Positions 8,127 to 18,016 of a stretch of DNA of 64,000 bases are shown one piece after another (the stretch's first letter is position 1; each line of letters opens with the position of its first letter). Made by a program: the position numbers and the translations under genes. The notes under the pieces are model-generated. The model did no database searches, was not told the DNA's origin, and saw only the letters and a list, made by a program, of their open reading frames with translations. The stretch lies in contig NZ_JAMLIW010000005.1 of NCBI RefSeq assembly GCF_023953935.1, positions 186,001 through 250,000 of the forward strand, given 5' to 3'. Source of the stretch: Thermomonas sp. (GTDB taxonomy: Bacteria > Pseudomonadota > Gammaproteobacteria > Xanthomonadales > Xanthomonadaceae).

Positions 8127-9047
8127 ATGACGGAATTCGCCGCCGCCTTGTTGTACGCCCTGGCCTGGAGCCTGGCCCGCCTGCCGTGGTGGCTGCTGCG
8201 CGCCACAGCCGACGGCATGGCGCGGCTGTGGATCGCGCGGGACGCCCGCGAGGCGCGCGTCACGCGGCGCAATCTGGAGCTGATCCGGCCCGAGCTCGAT
8301 CCGGCGGCACGCGAAGCCCTGATGGCCGAGATCCTCCGCACCACCCTGCGCCAGACCTTCGAGACCCTGCGGCTGTGGACGCGGCCGGCGGCGCGCAACC
8401 TGGCGGACATTGTCGAGGTCCGCGGCGAAGACTTGTTCGACGCCGCCCTGCGCGACGCGCGCGGGCTGATCGTGGCCGCGCCGCACATGGGCAATTGGGA
8501 ATTGCTGAACCAGTGGCTGGCCAGCAAGACCGCGCTGGCGATCCTGTACCGGGCGCCGGAATCGCGCATCGGCGAAGCCTTTCTGCGCCGGGTGCGCGCC
8601 AATGCCGGTGGCGAGGTCGAACAGGTGCGCGCCGAGGCGGCCGGCGTGCGCATCCTGCTCAAGCGCCTGCAACGCGGCGGCGTGGTCGGCATCCTGCCCG
8701 ACCAGCAGCCCAAGGCCGGCGAAGGGGAATTTGCGCCGTTCTTCGGCAGGCCGGCGCTGACCATGACCCTGCTGGGCCGGCTGGCCCATCGCAGCGGTGC
8801 GCGGGTGCTGCTGTGCTGGTGCCAGCGCCTGCCCGGGGCCGGCGCGCCGAAATTCGCCCTGCATGTCGAAGCCGCGCCGGAGGCCGTGGCCGCTGCCGAC
8901 CCGCAGGCGGCGGTGGCGGCGCTCAATTCCGGCGTTGAGGCGGTGGCGCGGCGCGATTTCGTCCAGTACCAGTGGACCTACAAGCGCTATTCGATGCAGC
9001 CGCCCGATTGCAGTGATCGGGTCAATCCGTATATCGATCTGTACTGA
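8127..9047 (+). CDS. Lipid A biosynthesis lauroyl-type acyltransferase (LpxL/HtrB family)
   Basis: 306 residues, the usual length for the family. LpxL-type enzymes add a secondary acyl chain to Kdo-lipid IV-A at the inner face of the inner membrane. An N-terminal hydrophobic helix (about 4-26) anchors the protein. The catalytic H-x4-E motif is present (APHMGNWELLN, about residue 115-125), and ILPDQQPKAGEGEF followed by APFFGRPA matches the second family block. Start ATG 8127 lies just after the inverted repeat. Which acyl chain it transfers (LpxL or LpxM role) cannot be read from the sequence. It converges with the glycosyltransferase gene downstream. Confidence 0.88.
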   Translation: MTEFAAALLYALAWSLARLPWWLLRATADGMARLWIARDAREARVTRRNLELIRPELDPAAREALMAEILRTTLRQTFETLRLWTRPAARNLADIVEVRGEDLFDAALRDARGLIVAAPHMGNWELLNQWLASKTALAILYRAPESRIGEAFLRRVRANAGGEVEQVRAEAAGVRILLKRLQRGGVVGILPDQQPKAGEGEFAPFFGRPALTMTLLGRLAHRSGARVLLCWCQRLPGAGAPKFALHVEAAPEAVAAADPQAAVAALNSGVEAVARRDFVQYQWTYKRYSMQPPDCSDRVNPYIDLY

Positions 9048-9155
9048 TATGCGGCACGGGCATGTCGGTCAAAATCGAAAGCGCACGAGCCTTTTGACGC
9101 GTATGGACGCGGAAGCCGCGGAGCATTCGGTGTGCTCGCGGACGTTGGGGATGGC

Positions 9156-10265
9156 TCAAGCGTTCGTGCCGCCGCCCAGCTCCAGGAACAACGCCTCGTA
9201 GCGCTGGTTCATCAATGCGCGGCCATAGCGCTCAAATGCCGCCTGCCGTCCCTTGGCCGCCATCCGCGCCGCGTCCTGCGGATGGCGCAGCAGACGTTCC
9301 AGCGCGTTGGCCAGTGCCTCGGGATCGGACTCGGGCACCAGCAGGCCTTCCTCGCCATCGGCAAAGACCTCGCGCACCCCCGGCACCGCGCTGCCGATGA
9401 CGGCGCAGCCTGCGGCCATGCCTTCCAGCAGCGCCAGCGGCATGCCTTCGTAATGGGTGCTGAGGACGCAGATCTGGTGTGACAGCAGCCGCTGCGGCAC
9501 GTCATTCACGATGCCGGGAAACTGCACCTGCTCGGTGATGCCGAGCTGCGCGGCCAGTTTTTCCAGCGGCGCGCGATGCAGGGCCTTGCCGCCGCCCGGC
9601 AATTGCAGCGGCACGCGCAGGCCGCGCTGCCGCAGCAGGGCCAGCGCGCGCAGCAAGCTGGCGTGGTCCTTCTGCCTGGAGAACCGCGCCACCATCACGA
9701 TGCCGGGCGTGCGCGCCGCGAACGGGTGTGCCTCCGCATCGACGAACGGGGCGAGGTTGATGCCATTGGGAATGGCGAGCGTGCGCTCGGGCGGCATGCC
9801 CATTGCCAGCAGCGCCTGCCGCACGCCTTCCGAGCAGCCGACGATGCGATCGGTGCGGCGGGCCAGCCAGCGCGTCTGCGCCCATCGCCAGCTGGTATAG
9901 CGCTCGCGGGTGTTGTGTTCGACGTGGACCAGGTGCGGCACCTGCGCCAGCAGCCCGGCATAGCGGCCCCACAGGTGCTCGGAGAAGCCGTGCGCGACCA
10001 GCACGTCGGGCTGGAACTTGCGGCAAATCCGCACCAGCGCCGGGATCGTCGCCAGGTGTGACCAGCCCGGCACCAGCCGCAGCGGAACGCCCTCGCCGCG
10101 CAGCGCGTCGAGACGCGCCTTCGGCGTGTGGCGTTTGCGCCGCAGCACCAGCAGAGGTTCGATCACCTCACTTGAACGCGCTGCGTTGACCAACTGCAAG
10201 GCGACTTGGGTGGCGCCGCCGGAGAACCCGCCGGTGACGAAATGCAGAACGCGGACGCGGCTCAC
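9156..10265 (-). CDS. Glycosyltransferase family 4
   Basis: 369 residues of GT-B fold: an N-terminal acceptor domain (VLHFVTGGFSGGATQVA at the start, the glycine-rich loop) and a C-terminal nucleotide-sugar domain with the GT4 E-x7-E motif (EGMPLALLEGMAAGCAV, about 285-300). Members transfer a sugar from a nucleotide donor to a lipid or polysaccharide acceptor, usually at the cytoplasmic side of the inner membrane. The start overlaps the stop of the upstream GT39 gene by 4 bp (ATGA type), so it is the last gene of the operon def-fmt-rsmB-GT39-GT4. A cell-envelope glycan is the likely product; the specific sugar is unknown. Confidence 0.85.
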   Translation of the reverse strand: MSRVRVLHFVTGGFSGGATQVALQLVNAARSSEVIEPLLVLRRKRHTPKARLDALRGEGVPLRLVPGWSHLATIPALVRICRKFQPDVLVAHGFSEHLWGRYAGLLAQVPHLVHVEHNTRERYTSWRWAQTRWLARRTDRIVGCSEGVRQALLAMGMPPERTLAIPNGINLAPFVDAEAHPFAARTPGIVMVARFSRQKDHASLLRALALLRQRGLRVPLQLPGGGKALHRAPLEKLAAQLGITEQVQFPGIVNDVPQRLLSHQICVLSTHYEGMPLALLEGMAAGCAVIGSAVPGVREVFADGEEGLLVPESDPEALANALERLLRHPQDAARMAAKGRQAAFERYGRALMNQRYEALFLELGGGTNA

Positions 10266-11914
10266 GGGCAGCGTGCCGTCACGGCGGCGTCCATCAACCA
10301 GAAGCGCCGGCCATTGGCAATCCCCATGTCGCGGGCACGGATCTTGTCCACGCAGGCAGGCAGGCCATCGGCCTCTTCCACCAGCAACCAGCGCGCCTGC
10401 GGCCGCTGCCGTTGCCAGCGCACGGCATCGGCGAATTGCAGCGCGGCGTCGCGCTTGAAACCGAAGTTGGCGGCCGGGCGATCGGCCATCAACAGCTGCT
10501 GCTCACGCCAGCCGACCATGCCGAGTTCGGCGGTCGGGCCGATCGCCTGACCGACCGCACGCATCAGCCCGCGCGAGGACGAGCCGTCATTGAGCAAGGG
10601 CGCGCCGATCAGCGAATACAGCAGCCACAGCATCGTCAGCATCGCCACCAGCGCGACCTGGGCGCGCCGACGCCCGAACCACAGGCAGGCACCGAGGCCG
10701 AAGCCGCCAGCGGAGACAAACATCCACGCCAATCCGTCGGCAACGTGCGCATCCCGACCGTCCATGAATTTGCGTTCGAACGCAGGGTCGCCGGTCAGCA
10801 TTGCAATCCCGGCGGCCAGCGCCACCAGCGAGAACACCGCGGTGAACGCCAGCAACAGGCGTTGCGCCCCCGGCTTGCGCAGGATGCCCGGCAGCAGCGG
10901 CGCCAGCGCCAGTGCCAGCATCGGCAGCGCCGGCAGGATGTACATGTCGCGCTTGCCGACCGGGATGCTGAAGAACACGAACACCAGCAGCACCCAGGCC
11001 AGCGGCAGCAGATAGCGCGGATCGCGTCGCCGCAGCCGACGCCGCCATGCGGGGATCGCCCACGGCAGCAGCAGCACGGTCGGCAGCCAGTTGGTCAAGG
11101 CCACCTCGATGAAGTACCACCACGGGTGTTCGTGGATCCAGGAATTGGCGTAGCGGGTGACGGTCTGCCGCAGCAGGATGTCATCGACATAGGCGCGATA
11201 TTCAGCCCCGCCGTGCCCCAAGGCCGCCACCAGCATCGGCACCAGCCAGACCCCGCACGCCGCGATGAAGGCCAGCGGGCCGAGCCAGAACTTCGGATCG
11301 CGCGCATGCACGCGCACCTGCGGCCAGCCGCGCAGCGCAGCAATTCCGGCAGGAATCAACATCAGCAAGGCGATCACGCCGACGCCCTTGGTGATCGTGC
11401 CCAGTCCCGCTGCCGCCCAGGCCAGCGCCCACATCCGCCAGTCCGGTCCCTTCCACAGGTGGCGCAGCAGGCCATAGCAGGACAGGGTGATCCAGAACAC
11501 CACCACCGGGTCGATCTGGGCCTTCTTGGCGTGCCAGGTGAACTGGATGGTCAGCAGCACCGCCCAGCCGGCATACACGCCGACGCGCGGTGTCCACAGC
11601 CGCTTGCCCAGATCCACCACGCACCACAGCGTGCCCAGCGCCGCCAGCAGCGAGGGCAGCAGGAAGGCGATGCGCAGGTTGCCGGTCAGCCACAGCAGCG
11701 CCGCCTGCATCCACATGAACAGCGGCGGTTTGTCCGAATACAGCTCGATGCCGCGATGCGGGAACAGCCAGTTGCCGGTTTCCACCATTTGCCGCGCGAC
11801 CAGCGCGAAGCGCGGTTCGTCGGCCGGCCAGGGATCGCGCAGGCCCAGCCCGGTGGCCAGGATCAGCAGGGCGAACAGCCAGAACAGCCAGAGGTCGCGG
11901 CGGGTGCGGGTCAT
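10262..11914 (-). CDS. Glycosyltransferase family 39 / ArnT-like membrane protein
   Basis: 550 residues with about 12 hydrophobic segments in the N-terminal 440 residues and a soluble C-terminal part. The first periplasmic loop carries DEPRFALVARQM with the acidic pair typical of PMT/ArnT enzymes, and SDKPPLFMWMQA follows, as in this superfamily. Such enzymes use polyprenyl-phosphate sugars to glycosylate lipid A or proteins on the periplasmic side. It overlaps rsmB upstream and the GT4 gene downstream by 4 bp each, so translation is coupled. I do not assign arnT because no other arn genes are nearby. Confidence 0.85.
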   Translation of the reverse strand: MTRTRRDLWLFWLFALLILATGLGLRDPWPADEPRFALVARQMVETGNWLFPHRGIELYSDKPPLFMWMQAALLWLTGNLRIAFLLPSLLAALGTLWCVVDLGKRLWTPRVGVYAGWAVLLTIQFTWHAKKAQIDPVVVFWITLSCYGLLRHLWKGPDWRMWALAWAAAGLGTITKGVGVIALLMLIPAGIAALRGWPQVRVHARDPKFWLGPLAFIAACGVWLVPMLVAALGHGGAEYRAYVDDILLRQTVTRYANSWIHEHPWWYFIEVALTNWLPTVLLLPWAIPAWRRRLRRRDPRYLLPLAWVLLVFVFFSIPVGKRDMYILPALPMLALALAPLLPGILRKPGAQRLLLAFTAVFSLVALAAGIAMLTGDPAFERKFMDGRDAHVADGLAWMFVSAGGFGLGACLWFGRRRAQVALVAMLTMLWLLYSLIGAPLLNDGSSSRGLMRAVGQAIGPTAELGMVGWREQQLLMADRPAANFGFKRDAALQFADAVRWQRQRPQARWLLVEEADGLPACVDKIRARDMGIANGRRFWLMDAAVTARCP

Positions 11915-13221
11915 GCTGGAAGTGTGACCGAAGCGGGATCGACTTTCCGCAGCCGCGCGCAGAAAAACCCGTCGCCGCCGCCTTCACCCGGCAGGCGTTG
12001 CTGGCCGAAGCCGGTGTCGTGGCCGAAGCGGGCGTCCAGCGGTTGCAGCGCCGCGTCGGGTGTGCGGGCGAGGAAGGCCGCAACCTGCGCCGCGTTTTCC
12101 GCGCGCAGGATCGAGCAGGTGGCGTAGACCAGGGTGCCGTCGGGGGCGAGCAGCGGCCACAGCGCGTCCAGCAAGTTCGATTGGCTATCGCGCAGAGCGG
12201 CGATGTCCGCCTCGCGCCGGTGCAGCAGCACGTCGGGCTGGCGGCGCACGATGCCGGTGGCGCTGCATGGGGCGTCGATCAGGATGGCGTTGAAGGCTTG
12301 GCCGTCCCACCATGCGTCGGGCGTGGCGGCATCGGCGCAGCGGGTGTCAATGTCCAGCCGCAGCCGCGCGAAGGTGTCCTGCATGCGGCGCACCCGCCTC
12401 GCATCGACGTCCAACGCAGTGATCCGCAAGCTGGCATCGCGTTCGGCCAGGTGGGCGGCCTTGCCGCCGGGCGCGGCGCAGGCATCGAGCAGGCGCGCGC
12501 CGGGAGCGAGCACAAACGCATCGGCGACGGCCTGGGCGGCGGCGTCCTGCACCGACACCAGCCCGGCCTCGAAGCCGGGCAGCTGCTGTACCGGCAGGGT
12601 GGCGTCCAGTTTCAGCGCATCGGCCAACGCAGGATCGGGTATTGCTTCGATGCCGGCCTCGCGCAGCAAGCCGAGATAGTCCTCGCGAGTGATCCAGCGC
12701 CGGTTCACGCGCAGCCACAGCGGCGCGGTTTGCGCGCTGGCGGCGAAGATCGCGTCGGCCTGCTGCGGCCAATCGCTGGCCACTTGCTCCGCCAGCCATG
12801 CCGGCCATGCCAAACGCGGTTCGGCCTGCGGCAGGCCTTCGCGTTGCGCACGCCGCAGCAAGGCATTGACCATGCCGGCCTGGTGCGTGCGCTTCAAATC
12901 ACGGGCCGCGTCCACCGTGGCCGCCACCGCGGCATGGGCCGGCAGGTGCAGTTCCAATTGCGCGAAGCCCGCCAGCAGCAGGGCGCGCAGCAGGCCATCC
13001 CGCGCACCGAGGGGCTTGTCGAGCCAGTGGTCCAGCGCGTGGTTGTAGCGCACGCGTTGGCGCAGCGCGGTCATCACGATGGCTTCCACCAGCGCGCGGT
13101 CGCGACCGTCGGCCAGTTCCGGCAGGGTCGCCGCCAGCGTCGCCTTCAGCGAGCGCCCGCGCTGCAGGACGGCATCGAGGATGCGGGCCGCAGCCACCCG
13201 CGCAGCAACGCCGGGGCCCAT
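11911..13221 (-). CDS. rsmB: 16S rRNA m5C967 methyltransferase
   Basis: 436 residues. RsmB methylates C967 of 16S rRNA with S-adenosylmethionine. An N-terminal NusB-like RNA-binding domain (about 1-140) precedes the Rossmann methyltransferase domain. The SAM-binding motif LLDACAAPGGKAAHL, the motif DAPCSATGIVRRQPD with one conserved Cys, and VYATCSI with the catalytic Cys are all visible. It starts 3 bp after fmt and overlaps the GT39 gene by 4 bp. The def-fmt-rsmB order is widespread in gammaproteobacteria. No irregularity seen. Confidence 0.96.
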   Translation of the reverse strand: MGPGVAARVAAARILDAVLQRGRSLKATLAATLPELADGRDRALVEAIVMTALRQRVRYNHALDHWLDKPLGARDGLLRALLLAGFAQLELHLPAHAAVAATVDAARDLKRTHQAGMVNALLRRAQREGLPQAEPRLAWPAWLAEQVASDWPQQADAIFAASAQTAPLWLRVNRRWITREDYLGLLREAGIEAIPDPALADALKLDATLPVQQLPGFEAGLVSVQDAAAQAVADAFVLAPGARLLDACAAPGGKAAHLAERDASLRITALDVDARRVRRMQDTFARLRLDIDTRCADAATPDAWWDGQAFNAILIDAPCSATGIVRRQPDVLLHRREADIAALRDSQSNLLDALWPLLAPDGTLVYATCSILRAENAAQVAAFLARTPDAALQPLDARFGHDTGFGQQRLPGEGGGDGFFCARLRKVDPASVTLPA

Positions 13222-13224
13222 GTT

Positions 13225-14175
13225 TCAGCCGCTGGCGCCCGCGGCATGCGGGCCGATGGCGGGGAAGTCGGCGTGCCGCGCGTTGAGGTAATCCTGCGCT
13301 GCCAGCGGCTTGCCGCCGTCGCGTTGCAGCACCCGCAGTCGCAACACGCCTTCGCCACAGGCGATGTCGATGCCGTCGCGGCCGGCGCGCAGCACGCTGC
13401 CGGGTGCGCTGGCGTGCTGCTCGGCCAGCGCGGTCGCGGCGTGGATGCGCGCGCGCTCACCGGCCAGCCGCGTTTCCGCGATCGGCCATGGATGGAACGC
13501 GCGCACCTTGTCGGCGAGGCGGCGCGCCGGCTGGGTCCAGTCGAGCACGGCCTCGGCTTTCTCGATCTTGTGGGCGTAGGTCACGCCCGCCTCGGGCTGT
13601 GGTTGCGGCGGCAAGGTGATCGTCGCGCGCAGCAGGCCCAGCGCGTCGGCCAGCACGCGTGCGCCCACGCCGGCAAGGTGATCGTGCAACTGGCCTGCGG
13701 TTTCGTCGGGGGCGATGCCGGTGGCCTGCGAGAGCAGGACCGGGCCGGTATCCAGGCCTTTCTCCATCTGCATCAGGCTGATCCCGGTGCGGGCATCGCC
13801 GGCTTCGATCGCGCGCTGGATCGGCGCCGCGCCGCGCCAGCGCGGCAGCAGCGAGGCATGCACGTTCCAGCAGCCGTGCGTGGGGATGTCCAGCACCGAC
13901 TGCGGAAGGATCAAGCCATAGGCCACCACCACCATCACGTCGGGCTTGAGTTCGCGCAACCGGCCCCGGGTTTCGGCGCGGCGGAAGTTTTCCGGCTGGT
14001 ACACCGGGATGCCGCGCAGCACTGCTTCCAGCTTCACCGGCGAAGGCGTCAGCCCGCGCCCGCGCCCGGCCGGACGGTCCGGCTGGGTGTAAACGCCCAC
14101 CACCTCGCCGCGCAGCGCCGCAGCCTGCAAGCTGGGGACGGCGAACTCGGGAGTGCCGGCAAAAACGATGCGCAT
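13225..14175 (-). CDS. fmt: Methionyl-tRNA formyltransferase
   Basis: 316 residues. Fmt formylates Met-tRNA-fMet using 10-formyl-THF, making the initiator for translation. It has the N-terminal [16 protein letters not shown], the catalytic block [18 protein letters not shown] (Asn-His-Asp type active site, with NVHASLLP) and a C-terminal OB-fold domain (about 205-316). ATG 14175 gives the family start. It lies downstream of def, with a short GATTCGG repeat tract in the 51-bp spacer, and 3 bp upstream of rsmB. Confidence 0.96.
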   Translation of the reverse strand: MRIVFAGTPEFAVPSLQAAALRGEVVGVYTQPDRPAGRGRGLTPSPVKLEAVLRGIPVYQPENFRRAETRGRLRELKPDVMVVVAYGLILPQSVLDIPTHGCWNVHASLLPRWRGAAPIQRAIEAGDARTGISLMQMEKGLDTGPVLLSQATGIAPDETAGQLHDHLAGVGARVLADALGLLRATITLPPQPQPEAGVTYAHKIEKAEAVLDWTQPARRLADKVRAFHPWPIAETRLAGERARIHAATALAEQHASAPGSVLRAGRDGIDIACGEGVLRLRVLQRDGGKPLAAQDYLNARHADFPAIGPHAAGASG

Positions 14176-14178
14176 CCG

Positions 14179-14210
14179 GTCGGGATTCGGGATTCGGGAT
14201 TGGGGACTCG
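14179..14210. repeat. GATTCGG heptamer tandem repeats between def and fmt
   Basis: Three to four head-to-tail copies of a heptamer (GATTCGG, last copy GATTGGG) fill most of the def-fmt spacer. The same motif family reappears at 56289-56394. Such degenerate heptamer tracts are a known oddity of Xanthomonadaceae intergenic DNA. Confidence 0.7.
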
Positions 14211-14226
14211 TGTGCGCGGGCGTGCG

Positions 14227-14739
14227 TCAGGCCGCGCTGCGACGTGCCTTGAGCAGCTTCTTGCGCACCATTTCGCGCTTGAGCGGGCTGAGGTAATCTA
14301 CGAACAGCTTGCCGATCAAGTGGTCCATCTCGTGCTGGATGCACACCGCCAGCAGGCCATCGGCCTCCAGCGTGAACGGCTGGCCGTGGCGATCCAGCGC
14401 GTCCACGGTGATGGTGGCCGAGCGGGTGACGTCGGCAAAGATGTTCGGCACCGACAGGCAGCCTTCCTGATAGACCTGCTCGCCATCCCGGGCGGTGATC
14501 TTCGGATTCACGAATACCAGCGGCGCGTCGTGTTCCTCGCTCACGTCGATCACCATGAAGCGCTTGTGCACGTCCACCTGGCTGGCCGCCAGCCCGATCC
14601 CCGGCGCCTGGTACATGGTTTCGAACATGTCGTCGAACAGGGTCTGGAAGGCCGGGGTGGCCAGTTCGGCGGGGTCAACCTCGGCCGCGCGGGTGCGCAG
14701 GCGGGGGTCGGGGAATTCGAGAATCGGAAGCAGGGCCAT
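14227..14739 (-). CDS. def: Peptide deformylase
   Basis: 170 residues, the usual size. Def removes the N-formyl group from nascent proteins and needs a divalent metal. All three motifs are present: GIGLAASQ (about 47-54), EGCLS (92-96, metal Cys) and QHEMDHL (two metal His and the catalytic Glu). It is the first gene of the minus-strand operon, divergent from the LysM gene. ATG 14739 gives [14 protein letters not shown], the family start; longer open frames upstream lack support. Confidence 0.97.
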   Translation of the reverse strand: MALLPILEFPDPRLRTRAAEVDPAELATPAFQTLFDDMFETMYQAPGIGLAASQVDVHKRFMVIDVSEEHDAPLVFVNPKITARDGEQVYQEGCLSVPNIFADVTRSATITVDALDRHGQPFTLEADGLLAVCIQHEMDHLIGKLFVDYLSPLKREMVRKKLLKARRSAA

Positions 14740-14903
14740 GCGGGCGAGGTCCACGAAAACGGGCAAATCCGGGCCAATTCCGGCCCGTCTTGGCCATTGT
14801 AGCGGGGCGAACCTGCATGAAGGCTTGCCAGATGCGCCGGAATGTGAGCTATATTGACGCAGCTTGGGGGGCTTTTGCGAAACGCAGCGGGGAGATAGCG
14901 ACC

Positions 14904-16100
14904 ATGTTTGAACGGGTTTCCAACTTGGCGCGCGCCAATGCGCCACGCCTGCGCGGACTGCGCACGGTACTGGTGGCAGCGATGCTGGCCGTGGCCACAC
15001 TGGCCACGACGGCGCAGGTGCGCGACGACCATCCTGACCATTACGTCGTCAAGCGTGGCGACACGCTTTGGGACATTGCCGGGCGCTTCCTGCGCAAGCC
15101 CTGGCTGTGGCCGGAGATCTGGCAGGCCAATCCGCAGATTCGCAATCCGCACCTGATCTATCCGGGTGACGTGATCAGCCTCGCGTATCTGGATCGGGTG
15201 GCGGTGCAGCAAGGCCCGCGTAGCGAAGCGCCGGTCAACGCCGTGCCGCTGTCCGAGGTCGAGCCGTTCCTGAAGGACCTGCGGGTGGTGCCGGAAATCG
15301 ACAGCCTGCCCTACGTGGTGGGTCTGGAAGACAACCGGATGCGCGGCATCGAAGGCCATGTCGCCTACATCCGCGGCCTCGAAAACGCGCAGCCCGGCCA
15401 GCGCTACCTGGTGGTGCGGGCGCAGAAGCGCTACCGGATGATCAACAACAACGGCTCGAACCTTGACCAGTTCGACGCCCGCGACCTTGATTCGCGCGGC
15501 CAGATCGCGTTCGGCCTGAGCGACGGCTCGCTGTGGGATACCCCGGTCTACGTCAACCACGGCACCGAGTTGCTGGGCTACGAGCTGATGACCCAGACCA
15601 CCGCCACCGTCACCCGCGGTGCGTCCGGTCCGGATCAGCTGGTGACCTTGATGATGGATGCGGAAGGGCGTGACGTGCGGGTCGGCGATCGGATCATTCC
15701 GGTCGAAGCCCAGACCTACGACCTGCAGTTCTTCCCGCATCCGCCCAAGCAGCAGGCCGCCTATGGTCGCCTGAGCGTGATGGCAGTCGCGGACGGCTAC
15801 CGCACCGGCGGCACCCACGACGTGATCGCGATTTCCGGCGGCGCCCGTGAGGGCATCGACAACGGCACCGTGTTCTCGATCTGGCGCCGCGGCGACCGGA
15901 CCGTGGATCGGGTCCGCGCCGATCCGGATCGCGACTCCGGGATGACCTCGGCCCGGAACCATGTGCGCCTGCCCGACGAATTCGCCGGCCACGCCATGGT
16001 GTTCCGGACCTTCGACAACATCAGCTATGCGCTGGTGATGAACAGCGTGAAGCCGTCCCGCGTCGGCTACGAGCTGAAGAATCCGGACGCCACCGAGTAG
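14904..16100 (+). CDS. Secreted LysM peptidoglycan-binding protein
   Basis: 398 residues. A signal peptide (hydrophobic about 19-36, ending TLATTAQ) is followed by one LysM domain (about 46-93: [46 protein letters not shown]). The remaining 300 residues are a conserved region of unknown function (repeated beta-rich stretches such as [14 protein letters not shown] and [10 protein letters not shown]). It acts in the periplasm or at the cell wall. The gene lies directly upstream of dprA, the order seen in Xanthomonas and relatives. The start at 14904 has GGGGAG about 10 bases upstream. Confidence 0.9.
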   Translation: MFERVSNLARANAPRLRGLRTVLVAAMLAVATLATTAQVRDDHPDHYVVKRGDTLWDIAGRFLRKPWLWPEIWQANPQIRNPHLIYPGDVISLAYLDRVAVQQGPRSEAPVNAVPLSEVEPFLKDLRVVPEIDSLPYVVGLEDNRMRGIEGHVAYIRGLENAQPGQRYLVVRAQKRYRMINNNGSNLDQFDARDLDSRGQIAFGLSDGSLWDTPVYVNHGTELLGYELMTQTTATVTRGASGPDQLVTLMMDAEGRDVRVGDRIIPVEAQTYDLQFFPHPPKQQAAYGRLSVMAVADGYRTGGTHDVIAISGGAREGIDNGTVFSIWRRGDRTVDRVRADPDRDSGMTSARNHVRLPDEFAGHAMVFRTFDNISYALVMNSVKPSRVGYELKNPDATE

Positions 16101-16107
16101 GTCCGTG

Positions 16108-16138
16108 CCCGAAGCCCGGCTTGGCCCGGGCTTTCGGG
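16108..16138 (+). terminator. Hairpin after the LysM gene
   Basis: CCCGAAGCCCGG pairs with CCGGGCTTTCGGG across a short loop, with one bulged base. It lies 8 bp after the LysM stop and is followed by A-rich rather than T-rich sequence, so it is at most a weak terminator or an attenuating hairpin ahead of dprA. Confidence 0.4.
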
Positions 16139-16207
16139 GGAAAATCCGATAGGGATTCGCAGCGGCGCCTGAGGGCGCCGCTGGCGTTTGCGTGGAATGC
16201 TGGCCGC

Positions 16208-17383
16208 ATGCACGACACCACCCAATCGGTCATCCTGCCGGCCATTCCCGCCGAATCCGAACCCCTGCTGCGCCTGTTGCTCAGCGGCGCCCCCGCCGCC
16301 AGCCTGCGCCGCCTGCTGGACGCCCACGGTGATGCGGTGGCCGTGCTCGTCGCCGGCAGCGCGCAGTGGGCGGCACAGGGTCTGGACGCTGTCACCTGCG
16401 CGGCCATTGCCCGCCCGGATCGACGCACGCTGGCCGCCAGCCTGCGTTGGCTGGAGGCGGACAGCCATGCGCTGATTGGCTGGAGCGATCCGGCCTATCC
16501 GCCGCAATTGCGCGAAATCGCCTCTCCCCCTGCGGCCCTGTTCGTGGTCGGGGACGCCAGTCTGCTGTGGCGGCCTGCCATCGCCGTGGTTGGCAGCCGT
16601 GCCGCCACTGCCGGCGGCCGCGCCAATGCCGCGCGCTTTGCCACAGTGCTGGCCGAGGCCGGGCTGGCGGTCACCAGCGGACTGGCCGCCGGCGTCGACG
16701 CCTGTGCGCACGGCGCCGCGCTGGAGGTTGGCGGAATCACGACGGCGGTGCTGGGCACCGGTCCGGACGTCGCCTACCCGCGCAGCAACCGAGCACTGAT
16801 GGCGGCCGTTGCCGAGGCCGGCGTTCTGGTCTCCGAGCACGCCCCCGGAACGCCGGCCCTGCGTACCCACTTTCCCAGCCGCAACCGGATCATTGCCGGC
16901 CTGAGCCTGGCGACGCTGGTGGTCGAGGCGGCGCAGCGCTCCGGTGCCCTGATCACCGCCCGGCTGGCGGCCGATGCCGGGCGCGAGGTGTTCGCCATCC
17001 CCGGCTCGATCCACAACCCGCTGGCGCGCGGCTGCCACCGCCTGATCCGCGACGGTGCGGCGCTGGTGGAAACCCCGGAAGAGATCCTCGACAGCCTGGC
17101 CGCGCAGGTGGCGATGTTGGCCGGAAGTCAGTCCCGGCGGCTGCAGGCCGGCGCCGACGCAGGGCCGGCGCTGGACGGCCTGCTGTCGCATCCTGATTAC
17201 AACATCTTGTGGCAAGCCATCGGGCATGACCCAATCTGTATGGATGAACTGGTGCTGCGCACCGGATTGACGGCGGCCCGGGCCTCGTCCATGCTGCTGG
17301 CACTGGAGTTGGAGGGGCACGTCGTTGCCGAACACGGCCGCTACAGTCGGAGAGTGGCTCGGGCACGGAGCGCCCGAAGTTGA
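16208..17383 (+). CDS. dprA: DNA-processing protein DprA
   Basis: 391 residues. DprA loads RecA on incoming single-stranded DNA in natural transformation. An N-terminal helical part (about 10-85) precedes the Rossmann-fold DprA domain with VVGSRAATAGGRANA, SGLAAGVDACAHGAAL, GTGPDVAYPRSNRALM, FPSRNRIIAGLS and RSGALITARLA; a C-terminal winged-helix (about 325-385) follows. It lies between the LysM gene and smg, a common arrangement. The frame is open further upstream, but MHDTTQ at 16208 is the best start. It implies competence potential, though no other com gene is in the window. Confidence 0.95.
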   Translation: MHDTTQSVILPAIPAESEPLLRLLLSGAPAASLRRLLDAHGDAVAVLVAGSAQWAAQGLDAVTCAAIARPDRRTLAASLRWLEADSHALIGWSDPAYPPQLREIASPPAALFVVGDASLLWRPAIAVVGSRAATAGGRANAARFATVLAEAGLAVTSGLAAGVDACAHGAALEVGGITTAVLGTGPDVAYPRSNRALMAAVAEAGVLVSEHAPGTPALRTHFPSRNRIIAGLSLATLVVEAAQRSGALITARLAADAGREVFAIPGSIHNPLARGCHRLIRDGAALVETPEEILDSLAAQVAMLAGSQSRRLQAGADAGPALDGLLSHPDYNILWQAIGHDPICMDELVLRTGLTAARASSMLLALELEGHVVAEHGRYSRRVARARSARS

Positions 17384-17494
17384 CCGCCCCGTCTCCCGGG
17401 CTTCCGAAGATACCGGCGCGGTCTGCCCGCGGCGTGACCGCGCCGGCACGCATGCACACTGCCCGCAACACCCATCCAGGCGAGGAGGACCGGC

Positions 17495-17986
17495 GTGAAG
17501 GTAAGCATCCTCGATGTCCTGCTCTACCTGTTCGAGCATTATTTCGCCGCCGGCGATACCCCACCCATCGCGCTGGCGGCACCGGGCAGGAACGATCCAC
17601 TGATCGGAGAGCTGCAACACGCCGGGTTTTCCCCGGCGGAGATTCGCAATGCGTTCGATTGGCTGGATGCGCTGGCAAGCCGGCGGCCGGCCGCGCAGCC
17701 CACCAACCCCAGTGGCCCAATCCGCGTGTTTCATTCCAGCGAGCTGGACAAGCTGGACATCGAAGCCCGCGGCTTCCTGTTGTATCTTGAGCAGCAAGGG
17801 GTGCTGGGCGCCGAGCAGCGCGAACTGGTGCTGGACCGCGCGCTGGCGCTGGACCAGGACGAGGTCGACCTCGACGATCTCAAGTGGGTGGTACTGATGG
17901 TGTTGTTCAACCAGCCCGGCAGCGAAGCCGCCTACGCCTGGATGGAAACCCAGATGTATCTGGACGAACCCGAGCCGGTGCACTGA
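17495..17986 (+). CDS. smg: Smg family protein (DUF494)
   Basis: 163 residues. Smg is a conserved proteobacterial protein found next to dprA and topA; its function is unknown. Family signature: [17 protein letters not shown] at the N-terminus, a middle acidic helical part and the C-terminal [12 protein letters not shown]. The protein is predicted soluble and helical. The GGAGGACCGGC before ATG 17495 is a good ribosome binding site. Context (dprA upstream, topA downstream) supports the assignment. Confidence 0.94.
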   Translation: MKVSILDVLLYLFEHYFAAGDTPPIALAAPGRNDPLIGELQHAGFSPAEIRNAFDWLDALASRRPAAQPTNPSGPIRVFHSSELDKLDIEARGFLLYLEQQGVLGAEQRELVLDRALALDQDEVDLDDLKWVVLMVLFNQPGSEAAYAWMETQMYLDEPEPVH

Positions 17987-18016
17987 GGCAACGGCGCGGG
18001 CACAACGGGAGGCAAT

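Noticed and set aside
11998-14802. 934-codon plus-strand open frame across rsmB, fmt and def
   Set aside because: Shadow of three well-supported minus-strand genes.
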